From assembly GCA_000967895.1 (NCBI GenBank), contig FO203512.1, positions 1,127,582 through 1,191,581 on the forward strand: a stretch of 64,000 nucleotides of DNA, given 5' to 3'. Positions 44,008-53,906 of this stretch are shown here, in pieces. Position numbers and translations under genes: made by a program. Every line of letters begins with the position of its first letter. Within the stretch, counting starts at the first letter, position 1. Below the pieces are notes generated by a model. It was given only the letters and a program-made list of their open reading frames with translations. It was not told the DNA's origin and did no database searches. Source of the stretch: Oleispira antarctica RB-8 (GTDB taxonomy: Bacteria; Pseudomonadota; Gammaproteobacteria; Pseudomonadales; Oceanobacteraceae).

Positions 44008-45618
44008 TTAAACGATGCCTTTCTCTTGTAGTGTAGCAATCATGCTGTCTAGGCTATCTTCGTCAGCGGCTAGGCTGATGGTTGCATCATCTGCACCACC
44101 GGCGACTAGAGCGATCAAACCAGCATCTTTCAGTACGTTGGCTTGTGCATTGCTAACGATGGCCGCTACTTTACCCATTTCGAATAAACGACGGTCAAGT
44201 GCTTGTGCCGTTACGTCTGGGTTGCTGCCATTGATCGCGATGATCGCTGGTTGCTGGCCAAAACGCTTAGCTTTATCGTCAGCGGTTACTGCTGTGGTAT
44301 CGCCATCGCTATCTTGTGCTTCGCCTACAACCATGCCGGCACCAACAGTAACGTTGGTTAAACGGTCGACGATGATGAAAGCGCCCGTTGCACGGTTCTG
44401 CTGGTATGGGTCAAACGATACTGGCTTAGTAAGCGTTAACTCACATAGGCCAATCTCATTCAACTTAACCGTAGAAGCAGGGTGCTGTTCCATGGTGTTT
44501 ACGTCAACACGGTGGTGAATCTTGCTCACGGCACCTTGAGTCAATGAAGACGAGAACTTAATGTCGAACTGCTTACCGGCAACCAATTCAGAGTCGGCCA
44601 TCCATACGATGTCAGCGTTTACTTTGCTAGCAACGGTTGGAAGGTCGTCGATGTGAACCAACATATCGCCACGAGAAACATCAATTTCGTCTTTCAGTGT
44701 GATCGTAACGGCTTGACCGTTGAAGGCTTCATCTAGGTCGCCATCAAAGGTAACAATCTTATCGACGGTGCTGGTCTTGCGCGATGGTAATGCCATAACG
44801 CTGTCGCCTGGACGAACTTTGCCCGATGCAACCGTTCCGCAGAAACCACGGAAATCGAGGTTAGGGCGGTTAACGTACTGAACAGGGAAGCGGAAGTTCT
44901 CAAGATTTTTATCTTCAGTCACTTCTACTGTGTTCAAAATTTCCATCAAGGTTTTGTCGGTATACCAAGGTGAGCGCTCTGAGCGGTTCACGATGTTATC
45001 GCCGTCTAATGCCGATAGAGGTACGCATTGAATATCAGGAATATTTAGGTTCTTAGAAAACGCTAAATAATCTTCTTTGATTTCGTTGTAGCGTTCTTCG
45101 CTAAAGTCCATCAAATCCATTTTGTTAATCGCAACTACAACGTGCTTGATACCTAGCAGTGATGCTATGTAAGAGTGACGCTTAGTTTGAGTTTGCACGC
45201 CATAACGCGCATCGATCAAGATAATCGCTAGGTCACAGGTAGATGCACCGGTTGCCATGTTGCGCGTATATTGTTCGTGTCCTGGAGTATCTGCAATGAT
45301 GAACTTACGTTTCTCGGTAGAGAAATAACGGTAAGCAACATCAATGGTGATGCCCTGTTCACGTTCAGCGGCTAGACCATCTACCAATAGCGCAAGGTCG
45401 ATTTTGTCGCCTTGAGTACCGGATTTAATTGAGTCGCTTTCGATGGCGGCTAGCTGATCTTCAAAGATCATTTTTGAATCATAAAGAAGACGGCCGATCA
45501 AAGTCGATTTACCGTCATCTACGTTGCCGCAAGTAAGAAAGCGCAACATTTGTTTGTTTTCGTGCTGCTTCAGATAGCCAAGGATATCGTCTGCAATCAA
45601 GTTAGACTGGTGTGACAT
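44008..45618 (-). CDS. cysN: Sulfate adenylyltransferase subunit 1
   Basis: This GTPase subunit of ATP sulfurylase drives APS formation for sulfate assimilation. The EF-Tu-like G domain has [27 protein letters not shown] and NKMD. The length of 536 residues shows it is not fused to an APS kinase (CysC). It overlaps the cysD stop by a single base, so the two are co-translated. Neither cysC nor cysG appears nearby. Confidence 0.94.
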   Translation of the reverse strand: MSHQSNLIADDILGYLKQHENKQMLRFLTCGNVDDGKSTLIGRLLYDSKMIFEDQLAAIESDSIKSGTQGDKIDLALLVDGLAAEREQGITIDVAYRYFSTEKRKFIIADTPGHEQYTRNMATGASTCDLAIILIDARYGVQTQTKRHSYIASLLGIKHVVVAINKMDLMDFSEERYNEIKEDYLAFSKNLNIPDIQCVPLSALDGDNIVNRSERSPWYTDKTLMEILNTVEVTEDKNLENFRFPVQYVNRPNLDFRGFCGTVASGKVRPGDSVMALPSRKTSTVDKIVTFDGDLDEAFNGQAVTITLKDEIDVSRGDMLVHIDDLPTVASKVNADIVWMADSELVAGKQFDIKFSSSLTQGAVSKIHHRVDVNTMEQHPASTVKLNEIGLCELTLTKPVSFDPYQQNRATGAFIIVDRLTNVTVGAGMVVGEAQDSDGDTTAVTADDKAKRFGQQPAIIAINGSNPDVTAQALDRRLFEMGKVAAIVSNAQANVLKDAGLIALVAGGADDATISLAADEDSLDSMIATLQEKGIV

Positions 45619-46526
45619 TAGAAGTAACCCTCTTGCTTTTTCTTTTCCATAGACGCGGAAGAGTCGTGGTCAATTGCACGGCCCTGACGTTCAGACGTAG
45701 TGGTTAGCAGCATTTCCTGAATAATTTCAGGCAATGTATTTGCTTCAGATTCCACCGCGCCGGTTAATGGATAGCAGCCAAGCGTACGGAAGCGAACCAT
45801 CTTCATTTCTGGAGTTTCGCCTTCTTTCATAGGCATACGCTCATCATCAACCATGATTAGCATGCCATCACGGTCCACAACTGGGCGTTCTTTCGCTAGG
45901 TACAAACCTGGAATTTCGATGCCTTCCAAGTAGATGTACTGCCAGATGTCGAGCTCGGTCCAGTTAGACAATGGGAAAACACGGATGCTTTCGCCCTTGT
46001 TCACTTTACCGTTATAAATGTTCCACAATTCAGGACGCTGATTCTTTGGGTCCCAACGGTGGTTTTCGTCACGGAAAGAATAAACACGTTCTTTCGCACG
46101 AGATTTTTCTTCATCACGACGTGCGCCACCAAATGCCGCATCAAAGCCGTATTTGTCGAGCGCTTGCTTCAGTGCTTGAGTCTTCATGATGTCGGTATGC
46201 TTTGAAGAACCGTGTGTAAAAGGTCCTACTCCGTCAGCTTTACCTTCAGGGTTGGTATGAACGATTAAGTCCATGCCCACTTTCTTCGCCATCATGTCAC
46301 GGAACTCGATCATTTCCTTGAATTTCCACAAGGTATCGACGTGCATTAATGGGAATGGAGGCTTGCCAGGAAAAAACGCTTTTTGCGCTAAATGCAGCAT
46401 TACCGCAGAATCTTTACCAACGGAGTACATCATTACCGGATTGTCGAATTCGGCAGCTACTTCGCGGATGATATGGAGGCTTTCAGCTTCCAATTGTTTT
46501 AGGTGAGTCAGGTTATACTCAGTCAT
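45618..46526 (-). CDS. cysD: Sulfate adenylyltransferase subunit 2
   Basis: This is the catalytic ATP sulfurylase subunit, transferring AMP to sulfate. The PP-loop [40 protein letters not shown] and the conserved [11 protein letters not shown] are all present. The 302-residue length matches. It is the first gene of cysDN. A perfect palindrome ATTTGATCAAAT lies 168 bp upstream but its role is unclear. Confidence 0.95.
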   Translation of the reverse strand: MTEYNLTHLKQLEAESLHIIREVAAEFDNPVMMYSVGKDSAVMLHLAQKAFFPGKPPFPLMHVDTLWKFKEMIEFRDMMAKKVGMDLIVHTNPEGKADGVGPFTHGSSKHTDIMKTQALKQALDKYGFDAAFGGARRDEEKSRAKERVYSFRDENHRWDPKNQRPELWNIYNGKVNKGESIRVFPLSNWTELDIWQYIYLEGIEIPGLYLAKERPVVDRDGMLIMVDDERMPMKEGETPEMKMVRFRTLGCYPLTGAVESEANTLPEIIQEMLLTTTSERQGRAIDHDSSASMEKKKQEGYF

Positions 46527-46742
46527 AATCGCTTTCGTAGTAGGTGAACAAAAAAGTGATAACGGGGCGCAGCTTAAATTCGCTTTTTAAGGCCTTCATT
46601 AAGGTACATCCCCCAGATAGCGACACTATACCAAGAGCTGAGGTATATAAAAAGATGATTCTAATAACGTTTAGATATAAGACTATGTGGAAAATTTGAT
46701 CAAATGGCTCTACCATTTTCCTCTAATTAAAAGGTTGAATAA

Positions 46743-47417
46743 ATGTCAGTTAAGACTTGGTCAGAAAAAGCGGTAAGCCTTGCAGGACCTGCGGGTAAGT
46801 TAGACGTCAGACTGGGGCAGCATACTGTTTCTAGTGACGCTTCAGCTGCACTTACTGAAGAAAGAATCGGCTTTATTATGTGCCATCCACATCCGTTATA
46901 TTCTGGCACTATGGACAATAAAGTCGTCACAACACTGGTGCGTGCCGCATCGCAACAAAGCCTCGATACGATTCGCTTTAATTTTAGAAGTGTTGGTCAA
47001 AGCGAAGGCGAGCACGATCATGGAAAAGGCGAACAAGATGACTTGGATACTGTCGTCGATTACGCATTAAATGAATTGGGCTGGAGTCAGGTTTTTCTGG
47101 CGGGCTTTTCATTTGGTGCAGGAGTGGCGTGCTTGTATGCAGGTAAGCACGCTGAAAAAGTTCATGGGCTCTTTTTAGTCGCTCCTGCTGTTCATCACTT
47201 TGATGCACCTTCTACTTTACCGTTCGAATTTGAAAGTCATGTGTATATGGGAGATGCCGACGAAGTCGTGCCTTTTGATGAGGTAGAGCATTGGGTCGAT
47301 TTATTAACGCCTCAGCCACACTGGCATATATTTGAAGGGGCAGGCCATTTTTTTCATGGCCGTTTGATTGATTTGAAAAAATCATTTTTAGAAGATTTAC
47401 TTCGTATTATTAATTGA
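46743..47417 (+). CDS. Alpha/beta hydrolase, COG2945-like
   Basis: This 224-residue cytoplasmic hydrolase has the GFSFGAGVA nucleophile elbow, CHPHPLYSGTMDNKVV on an early strand, GDADEVVPFDEV bearing the Asp and GAGHFFHGRL bearing the His. The HPHP segment is typical of this family of short serine hydrolases with unknown substrates. Divergent from cysD across 216 bp. Confidence 0.85.
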   Translation: MSVKTWSEKAVSLAGPAGKLDVRLGQHTVSSDASAALTEERIGFIMCHPHPLYSGTMDNKVVTTLVRAASQQSLDTIRFNFRSVGQSEGEHDHGKGEQDDLDTVVDYALNELGWSQVFLAGFSFGAGVACLYAGKHAEKVHGLFLVAPAVHHFDAPSTLPFEFESHVYMGDADEVVPFDEVEHWVDLLTPQPHWHIFEGAGHFFHGRLIDLKKSFLEDLLRIIN

Positions 47418-47437
47418 ATTAGTGATCTAGCACATAG

Positions 47438-47456
47438 GCATTCATCGTATGAATGC
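47438..47456. other. Hairpin between hydrolase and zapE genes
   Basis: GCATTCAT and ATGAATGC form an 8-bp stem with loop CGT, 20 bp after the hydrolase stop. No T run follows, so it is more likely an mRNA 3'-end stabiliser or weak terminator. Confidence 0.4.
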
Positions 47457-47563
47457 TAAGAATACTATTAAAATTAGTGATTTTAAGCTAAATTGCGCGC
47501 CTTATATTAAGTAGTACAGTTAAAGCAGCGCATTACTTCAGAGAATCATAACGAGGAATTTCC

Positions 47564-48670
47564 GTGTCTACGCCCATAGAGCTCTATAAGAAAGATTTAC
47601 TACGCGATGATTTTTCTTACGATGCAGATCAAGAAAAAGCCGTAAAGCACCTTCAGCGTTTGTATGATGATTTGGTGGCGGGCTACGAAAAATCCAAGAA
47701 AAGTAGTTCATTTCGTAAAGCGTTCTCAAAAAAACAGAAAGTACCTGTTCAAGGGTTGTACTTTTGGGGTGGCGTTGGTCGTGGCAAAACTTACCTTGTT
47801 GATACTTTTTATGATGCGCTGCCGTTTGAGCGTAAAATGCGCACGCACTTCCACCGCTTTATGCAACGCGTTCATAATGACTTAAATGCATTGGAGGGGG
47901 TTAAAAACCCATTAACATCCATTGCGGAACAAATTTCTAAAGAAGCGGTTGTTATCTGTTTCGATGAATTTTTTGTATCAGACATTGGTGACGCGATGAT
48001 TTTAGGCGGGTTAATGGAGGAGTTGTTCGCCCGTGGCGTAACGCTCGTATCCACGTCGAATATCGTACCTGATGGCTTGTATAAAGATGGTTTACAGCGC
48101 GATCGTTTTTTACCTGCGATTAAGTTGTTAAATAAATATACCGATGTTGTAAACGTTGATAGCGGCGTTGATTACCGCTTGCGTACTTTAGAGCAGGCTG
48201 AGTTATACCACTGTCCATTAGACGGCAGCGCCGAAGCTAGCTTGCAAAAAAGTTTTGATCGTTTAATTCCTGATGCAGAGCATATTGAATTAAATACCAG
48301 TGTTGAAATTTTAGGTCGTAAGATTCCGGCTAAAGCTATTTGTGATGATGTGGCTTGGTTTGATTTTGTCGGGTTATGCGATGGACCTCGTTCGCAAAAT
48401 GATTACATTGAAATGGGCAAGTTGTATCACGCAATCTTAATTTCCAATGTACCTGTTATGGGTGTCAAAAATGATGATTTAGCGCGCCGTTATATTAATT
48501 TAATCGATGAGTTTTATGATCGTGGCGTGAAGGTGATTATGTCTGCCGATGCGCCGATTCATGAAATATATTCGGGTGGCAGTTTAGAGTTTGCTTTCCA
48601 GCGTACTACGTCGCGTATGTTAGAAATGCAGTCTCATGAATATCTAGCGCGTGAACATAAAGCCGATTAA
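47564..48670 (+). CDS. zapE: Cell division protein ZapE (AFG1-like ATPase)
   Basis: This 368-residue AAA-type ATPase associates with the Z-ring in constriction. Walker A is GGVGRGKTYLVD, Walker B is CFDEFFVSDIGDA, followed by STSNIVPDGLYKDGLQRDRFLPAI, a family hallmark. The start is GTG at 47564 with GAGG just upstream. It is monocistronic. Confidence 0.93.
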   Translation: MSTPIELYKKDLLRDDFSYDADQEKAVKHLQRLYDDLVAGYEKSKKSSSFRKAFSKKQKVPVQGLYFWGGVGRGKTYLVDTFYDALPFERKMRTHFHRFMQRVHNDLNALEGVKNPLTSIAEQISKEAVVICFDEFFVSDIGDAMILGGLMEELFARGVTLVSTSNIVPDGLYKDGLQRDRFLPAIKLLNKYTDVVNVDSGVDYRLRTLEQAELYHCPLDGSAEASLQKSFDRLIPDAEHIELNTSVEILGRKIPAKAICDDVAWFDFVGLCDGPRSQNDYIEMGKLYHAILISNVPVMGVKNDDLARRYINLIDEFYDRGVKVIMSADAPIHEIYSGGSLEFAFQRTTSRMLEMQSHEYLAREHKAD

Positions 48671-48696
48671 ATTCAAAAACGATTAACGTTGAATAA

Positions 48697-48727
48697 TTGA
48701 GCCATAAACGAAGTATTTGTGGCTCAA
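48697..48727 (+). terminator. Weak terminator-like hairpin after zapE
   Basis: TTGAGCCA and TGGCTCAA form an 8-bp stem with a 15-nt loop 26 bp after the stop. The following CTTTCT is only partly T-rich. Confidence 0.4.
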
Positions 48728-48924
48728 CTTTCTGCGGTAACAATCGTTCTTCGGTAAGACCGTTCTTCGGTAACATCAACAAACGTATAATTACCATAAT
48801 TAATACGCTCATTTATTTCAACGTCCCAATTATCTCTTACATGATTTACCCATAAGATTAATTTAATCCCTTTGTTGGTCGGCCTATATTTAAAATTTAA
48901 TTCGTTTTTGTGGTTGGTCTTCAC
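48724..48924 (-). CDS. Possible small hypothetical protein
   Basis: A 66-residue frame with GTG start could encode a small soluble protein (FKYRPTNKGIKLILWVNH, GNYTFVDVTEERSYRR). It has no good ribosome site and contains a 16-bp tandem repeat near its end. I doubt it but the composition is protein-like. Otherwise the 350 bp between zapE and the thioredoxin gene hold no clear feature. Confidence 0.25.
   Translation of the reverse strand: MKTNHKNELNFKYRPTNKGIKLILWVNHVRDNWDVEINERINYGNYTFVDVTEERSYRRTIVTAES
48745..48773. repeat. Short tandem repeat
   Basis: The unit CGTTCTTCGGTAAGAC is followed at once by a second copy of its first 13 bases. It may be a simple duplication with no function. Confidence 0.6.
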
Positions 48925-49027
48925 GGCTATTATTTAGGCTGAAAGAGATTAAAGCGTTCTTAATATTCCCTTAAGGTTCAGATGCTAACGTATGACTTTA
49001 TGTTGGCTCTATCTTAAAGGCAAAGCG

Positions 49028-49495
49028 ATGAAATCACTCTTTCAAAGGTTATTAATTCTATTCTTGATTCCAATGGGCTCATCGTCAGTATGGGCTGATG
49101 AGCCGTTGGATCTATCTCAATATAAGGGCAAGCAAGCCGTTTACATCGACTTTTGGGCTTCGTGGTGTGGGCCTTGTCGCCAGTCCTTTCCCTGGTTAAA
49201 TCAAATGAATTCGCGGTATGCCGAGCAAGGGCTCAAAGTGATCGCGGTGAACGTTGATTCCGATCGTGATGACGCGATTGAATTCCTAGCAGAGCACCCT
49301 AGCAATTTTCAAGTGATCTATGACCCTAAGGGCGTATTAGCCGAGCGTTTTGGCATTCAAGGAATGCCAAGTGCGGTTTTGATCTCACGTGAAGGCGAGG
49401 TTGTTAGTCAACATATCGGCTTTAAACAGGATCGGGCTGAGCATTATGAGCAATCAATCAAACAGCTATTGGCTGAAGGAGAGCAAGGTGAATAA
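49028..49495 (+). CDS. TlpA/ResA-like secreted thioredoxin
   Basis: This 155-residue exported thioredoxin-fold reductase starts with a signal peptide (SLFQRLLILFLIPMGSSSVWA), then FWASWCGPCRQSFP with the active-site CGPC, and the cis-Pro segment GIQGMPSAVLI. ATG 49028 is preferred over 48992 because AAAGG precedes it and the signal peptide then begins properly. The gene overlaps the DUF4266 gene by 8 bp, so they are co-translated. It could keep Cys residues of the DUF4266 protein or an apoprotein reduced. Confidence 0.85.
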   Translation: MKSLFQRLLILFLIPMGSSSVWADEPLDLSQYKGKQAVYIDFWASWCGPCRQSFPWLNQMNSRYAEQGLKVIAVNVDSDRDDAIEFLAEHPSNFQVIYDPKGVLAERFGIQGMPSAVLISREGEVVSQHIGFKQDRAEHYEQSIKQLLAEGEQGE

Positions 49496-49736
49496 AACAT
49501 CATCACGTAAGATGCTAGCGAACATAAAAATCGGCTTATTGTTGTTCGTAGTTTTTTCTCTCACAGCGTGTAGTGATCTTGGGGTTAAACCTTGGGAACG
49601 CGACATTTTATCGAAATCGGAAATGACGTTTAGCGACAGTCCAATGGATGCTGCTTTTGACGATCATATTTATTTTAGTAAAGAAGCCTCAAGTGGCGGT
49701 CGTAGTTTTTCTGGTGGAGGTTGCGGATGCAATTAG
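49488..49736 (+). CDS. DUF4266 lipoprotein
   Basis: The 82-residue mature-short lipoprotein has signal and lipobox LTAC, then KPWERDIL, MDAAFDDHIYFSKEA and a C-terminal GGGCGCN, the features of DUF4266. The GTG start has AAGGAG 6 bp upstream. Its stop falls inside the DUF3570 start region. The Cys pair could bind metal or form a thiol switch served by the upstream thioredoxin, which is inference. Confidence 0.85.
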   Translation: MNKTSSRKMLANIKIGLLLFVVFSLTACSDLGVKPWERDILSKSEMTFSDSPMDAAFDDHIYFSKEASSGGRSFSGGGCGCN

Positions 49737-50980
49737 ATAAAAAGAGTAACGTTTATAACCTTATCGCATTGGCCAGCTGTTCTTTGTTGGGTGTTGCTAA
49801 TCCTGCATTAGCTGCGGACGACATTACCGAAGACTGGAAGGTTGATACCGCGGTTCTTTATTATAACGAAACTGATCGAGTGAGTGCTGTAGAGTCGGCG
49901 GTAAGTATTAGCAAGGAATTCTCTGGTGACAAAATTCTTTCAGGAAAACTAACCATTGATTCATTAAGCGGCTCATCTCATAACGGGGCGTCAATCAATG
50001 AGAATGCTCAAACCTTTACCAGCCCCTCTGGAGAAGAGCAGTATGTCGTAGAAGCAGGAGATGTGCCGTTAGATCCTAATTTTGAAGATGATAGAACGTC
50101 TTTTAATGTACAGATGTCTCAGCCATTGAGTCGCTTAGTAAATGTTGAATATGGTGCTGCCTACTCTACAGAGCTGGATTATACCTCTATGAGTTTAAAT
50201 GCCAGTTTGACGCGTGACTTTAATCAAAGAAATACAACATTATCGGCGGGTATTGCGGTAGCACAAGACGAAATAAATCCTCATGACGGTTTGCCAGAGC
50301 TTTATTCGTTAATGTCTGATAATACTAAAACCAGTGCGGATACTAAAAATACGGTTGATCTTTTATTAGGGCTAACTCAGGTCATTAATAGAAATACAAT
50401 CATGCAATTTAATTACGGCATTGGCAGTTCGACGGGGTATCAGAATGACCCCTATAAGATTGTTTCTATTATTTCTGATGCGACGGGAGCACCGTTAGAT
50501 TATTTATTTGAAAGTCGACCTGATTCTCGTATTAAGCACAGTCTTTATTGGCAGACTAAGCATCATTTAGAGCGAGATATGGTGGATGTATCAGTGCGTT
50601 TGATGTCGGATGATTGGGGGATAAATTCACAAACATTGGATTTACGCTATCGCTGGAATTTATCTGAAACCCAGTATTTAGAGCCTCATGTTCGTTACTA
50701 CAACCAAAGTGCTGCTGACTTTTATCAGTATGAAGTTAGTAATGAAGGCTTATCGGCCGTGCAACTTGCAGCACAATATCAACGAGATGGAACTGATGTG
50801 TCGGCTGATTATCGCTTAGGAGAACTCAATGCGACGACGGTAGGCCTTAAATGGGGAGCATCACTATTTAAGAATCACCAGCTGACGACTAGACTTGAGT
50901 TGTATCAACAAAGTGGTAATAGTGATGTTGCTGATTTAGATGCTATGATTTTCCAGGTAGGGTATGGATTAAAGTTTTAA
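49727..50980 (+). CDS. DUF3570 protein, putative outer-membrane beta-barrel
   Basis: The 417-residue protein has a signal peptide ending ...NPALA, followed by alternating strands through the C-terminus that ends in LKF, typical of an outer-membrane barrel. The family usually sits next to DUF4266. ATG 49727 has GGAGG 6 bp upstream, so the TTG at 49721 is not needed. Function unknown. It probably transports or anchors a redox or metal component in the outer membrane. Confidence 0.82.
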   Translation: MQLDKKSNVYNLIALASCSLLGVANPALAADDITEDWKVDTAVLYYNETDRVSAVESAVSISKEFSGDKILSGKLTIDSLSGSSHNGASINENAQTFTSPSGEEQYVVEAGDVPLDPNFEDDRTSFNVQMSQPLSRLVNVEYGAAYSTELDYTSMSLNASLTRDFNQRNTTLSAGIAVAQDEINPHDGLPELYSLMSDNTKTSADTKNTVDLLLGLTQVINRNTIMQFNYGIGSSTGYQNDPYKIVSIISDATGAPLDYLFESRPDSRIKHSLYWQTKHHLERDMVDVSVRLMSDDWGINSQTLDLRYRWNLSETQYLEPHVRYYNQSAADFYQYEVSNEGLSAVQLAAQYQRDGTDVSADYRLGELNATTVGLKWGASLFKNHQLTTRLELYQQSGNSDVADLDAMIFQVGYGLKF

Positions 50981-51007
50981 TACCTAGCTGAAATAAAGGC
51001 AACGATA

Positions 51008-51913
51008 GTGACTATTTCGAAAGAGAGCGAGAACAGCTTTGAACTTATACCTTACGACCTCGGTTGGAAGTGTTGTTTTCGTGCGATGGCTAGCCCTTGT
51101 GAAATACTCATAGCGGCTTGCTCTCTCGCGGATGCACAAATGTTAGCGACGATTGCGTTTGATGAGGTCAAGCGCATCGAGAAAAAATTCAGCCGCTATC
51201 GTGATGATAATATCGTTTTTAAAATAAATAATAGTCATGGAACCTGCGTTGAAATCGATGAAGAAGTTCATCGGTTATTAACGTTTTCTGACCAGTGCTA
51301 TCATGCGAGCGGCGGTTTGTTTGATATTACTTCAGGCGTACTTCGCCAAGTATGGATATTTGATGGCAGTGATAGGTTACCTACCACGGCCGAGATTGAA
51401 AAATATTTACCTTTAGTGGGTTGGGATAAGGTTAAATGGAATGGACAATCGATTCGTTTAAAAGACGGAATGGAATTGGACTTTGGCGGTATTGGTAAAG
51501 AATATGCTGCCGATAGAGTTTTGTTATTATTAAGTGAAAAAAAATCGTTACCTTATTTAGTAAATTTAGGGGGCGATATTGCCACCAACGGAGCTCTTTT
51601 TTCTGACCATGAGTGGGTCATCGGTATTGAAGCTATTGCAGGTAGCCAGATGAGTAAAGTTTTGCATTTGAAAGACGGTGCGATTGCGACCAGTGGGGAT
51701 TCTCGTCGCTATCTTTTATGTGAAGGTATTCGATATTCTCATATTTTAAATCCAAAAACGGGCTGGCCGATTGAACACACTCCTCATTCCATTACTGTTA
51801 TGGCTCCGTCGTGTGTACAGGCGGGGATGCTTTCAAGTCTTGCTTTATTACAGGGAGCAAAGTCTGAGGAGTTTTTAGATGCAATGGATGTTACATTCTG
51901 GAGCCAGCGTTAA
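51008..51913 (+). CDS. apbE: FAD:protein FMN transferase
   Basis: The enzyme attaches FMN covalently to Ser/Thr of exported proteins. The motifs MASPCEI, KKFSRYRDDN, DFGGIGKEYAAD, NLGGDIATNG, IATSGDSRRY and HILNPKTGWP are present. It begins with GTG at 51008 after AAAGG. No signal peptide is obvious, and the N-terminal ~25 residues are unusual, so location is uncertain. No flavin-binding DxxSGAT target is seen in the adjacent proteins. Confidence 0.9.
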   Translation: MTISKESENSFELIPYDLGWKCCFRAMASPCEILIAACSLADAQMLATIAFDEVKRIEKKFSRYRDDNIVFKINNSHGTCVEIDEEVHRLLTFSDQCYHASGGLFDITSGVLRQVWIFDGSDRLPTTAEIEKYLPLVGWDKVKWNGQSIRLKDGMELDFGGIGKEYAADRVLLLLSEKKSLPYLVNLGGDIATNGALFSDHEWVIGIEAIAGSQMSKVLHLKDGAIATSGDSRRYLLCEGIRYSHILNPKTGWPIEHTPHSITVMAPSCVQAGMLSSLALLQGAKSEEFLDAMDVTFWSQR

Positions 51914-51915
51914 CG

Positions 51916-52575
51916 ATGCAAATACTACTAGTCGAAGATGATTCTGCCATCGCGGTAGGCTTGAAGAAGCTACTAATGAAAGAAGACTTTGTCGTTAATT
52001 GTGTGGCAACAGGTCAACAGGCCATTAATCAGGTACTGATTAGTCTTCCTGATATTATTATTCTAGATGTTGGTTTGCCAGATATGACGGGTATTGAAGT
52101 CCTGAAAAAAATTAGAGCGCTGCATGCTGAATTGCCTATTTTGTTATTAACAGCCAGAGATGAAATAAAAGATAAAGTTGAAGGATTAAACGCGGGAGCG
52201 GATGACTATTTAACAAAGCCGTTTGATATCGATGAGCTAATTGCACGTCTTAGAGTGATCGAAAGGCGCTTAGGCACAGTAAAAAATAGCTGCATTCAAA
52301 TTGGCGCTATTATTTTAGATATTGAAAAGCATGAAGTTAGTATAGCAGGTGCTCTGGTAGAGTTATCTCGTCGTGAATATATGTTGTTAAAAGCCTTAAT
52401 GGAGCGTGCGGGCCATGTATTATCAAAAGAGCAACTAGAGCAGACCTTGTATGGCTGGGGCGAAGAAATAAGCAGTAATTCAATTGAAGTGCATATTCAT
52501 AATCTACGTAAAAAAATCGATAAAAGTTTTATCTCTACCATTCGTGGTATTGGTTACAGCGTTAAAAAATCATGA
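51916..52575 (+). CDS. OmpR-type response regulator
   Basis: The 219-residue regulator has a receiver domain with Asp51 phospho-acceptor in ILDVGLPDMTG, Lys in LTKPFDIDEL, and a winged-helix DNA-binding domain (EYMLLKALMERAGHVLSKEQL, VEVHIHNLRKKI). It follows apbE by 2 bp and overlaps the kinase gene by 4 bp. It probably activates this cluster in response to the kinase signal. The likely signal is metal or redox, from the neighbours. Confidence 0.93.
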   Translation: MQILLVEDDSAIAVGLKKLLMKEDFVVNCVATGQQAINQVLISLPDIIILDVGLPDMTGIEVLKKIRALHAELPILLLTARDEIKDKVEGLNAGADDYLTKPFDIDELIARLRVIERRLGTVKNSCIQIGAIILDIEKHEVSIAGALVELSRREYMLLKALMERAGHVLSKEQLEQTLYGWGEEISSNSIEVHIHNLRKKIDKSFISTIRGIGYSVKKS

Positions 52576-53906
52576 CGTCTATTCGTCGCTTTATGGTCAT
52601 TGTATTATTAGCCAGTATCACGCTGCTCAATTTCTTAGCGGCACTGCACGGCTATCGTTCTAGTATGGAAAAATCACATCAGCTATTTGATAAACAGCTG
52701 GCAAGTATTTCACAGTTATTGATGAATTCGGGTGTGGTTCAGTACATTCCTAGCCATAATTTAGACGTAGTTGTCGCAGAATCTGATGGCATTGCTTATC
52801 AAATTTGGAATGATAATCAGACTCTTATACAGCGTTCTGAAACGTTACCCGCTCATAAGATCGTCAGCTTAGAAGCGGGTTATTCTTATGCAAATTATAA
52901 TGGTTACCGTTGGCGGACCTTTGCATCACAAAATCCTATCTCTAAAATATGGATCGTGGTCGCGGAAAGAACGGATGTGCGTTATACCTTAGCGGAGGAA
53001 GTGGTACTTAACTCTGTCATTCCCATTGTTGCTGAATTGCCGCTTATTGGCCTTTTGATTTGGTTGGTTATTGGGTGGGGACTAAAACCTATTAATCGCT
53101 TAGCGGCTGAATTGAGAAACCGAGATCCTCAAGATTTACAGCCACTATCTGAAGAAAATGTTGTTGATGAACTCTCGGTTTTAGTTGAATCGTCTAATGA
53201 ATTACTTAATAGACTACGACAATCTTTTGAGCGTGAAAGACGCTTCTCTAGTGATACCGCTCATGAATTACGGACCCCTATCAGCGCATTAAAGATACAT
53301 TTGTATAATCTAAAAATCGTTGTTCCTGAAGATAACGAAAGTTATCAGTTGCTAAATCTTAGTATTCAAAGAATGTCGCACATGATTGAGCAGATGTTGA
53401 TTTTATATCGCACGGTTCCTGAACAGTATGTGGATAACTTTGAACGAGTCGATGTATATGCACTCGTTCAAAATCAAATTATTGAACAGTATCAGTGCTT
53501 TTCTGATAAAGAGCAGCTTATCGAGTTGGATGGAGAATCCTTTGAAATAACAGCCGATGTATTTTCTATTAATATACTGTTAAAAAATCTATTAGATAAT
53601 GCCAGTAAATACACGCCTGTCGGAGGAAACATACTCGTATCGGTTAAACAGAATGAAAATCACGCGATATTAGCCATAGAGGATTCTGGGTGTGGCATTG
53701 CTGAAGAACTCTACGGAAAAGTCTTTGAGCGGTATTATCGTATCAGTGATCAGAAAACATTCGATACTCTGGGCAGTGGGCTCGGATTTTCAATAATACA
53801 CCACATTCTAGACCTTCATAATGGAGAAATAGTGCTTGATAAATCCTGCTTTGAAACCGGGCTTAAAGTGACCATTATTCTGCCGTTAGATAGGAAGAAA
53901 CAATGA
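52572..53906 (+). CDS. Sensor histidine kinase
   Basis: The 444-residue membrane kinase has a first membrane helix near 7-25, a periplasmic sensor of about 125 residues with no recognised domain, a second helix near 150-172, a HAMP-like linker, His231 in DTAHELRTP, and an ATPase domain with NLLDNASKYTP and GLGFSII. Partner of the upstream regulator. The periplasmic domain suggests that it detects an envelope signal, such as iron or copper. Confidence 0.93.
   Translation: MTSIRRFMVIVLLASITLLNFLAALHGYRSSMEKSHQLFDKQLASISQLLMNSGVVQYIPSHNLDVVVAESDGIAYQIWNDNQTLIQRSETLPAHKIVSLEAGYSYANYNGYRWRTFASQNPISKIWIVVAERTDVRYTLAEEVVLNSVIPIVAELPLIGLLIWLVIGWGLKPINRLAAELRNRDPQDLQPLSEENVVDELSVLVESSNELLNRLRQSFERERRFSSDTAHELRTPISALKIHLYNLKIVVPEDNESYQLLNLSIQRMSHMIEQMLILYRTVPEQYVDNFERVDVYALVQNQIIEQYQCFSDKEQLIELDGESFEITADVFSINILLKNLLDNASKYTPVGGNILVSVKQNENHAILAIEDSGCGIAEELYGKVFERYYRISDQKTFDTLGSGLGFSIIHHILDLHNGEIVLDKSCFETGLKVTIILPLDRKKQ

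Noticed and set aside
44015-44518. 167-residue + strand ORF opposite cysN
   Set aside because: It is antisense to a well-conserved gene, low in complexity (Ala/Ser/Thr-rich) and has no ribosome site or family features.
46694-46705. Palindrome ATTTGATCAAAT before cysD
   Set aside because: It resembles an FNR half-site pair without the 4-bp spacing, and one 12-bp AT-rich palindrome could arise by chance.
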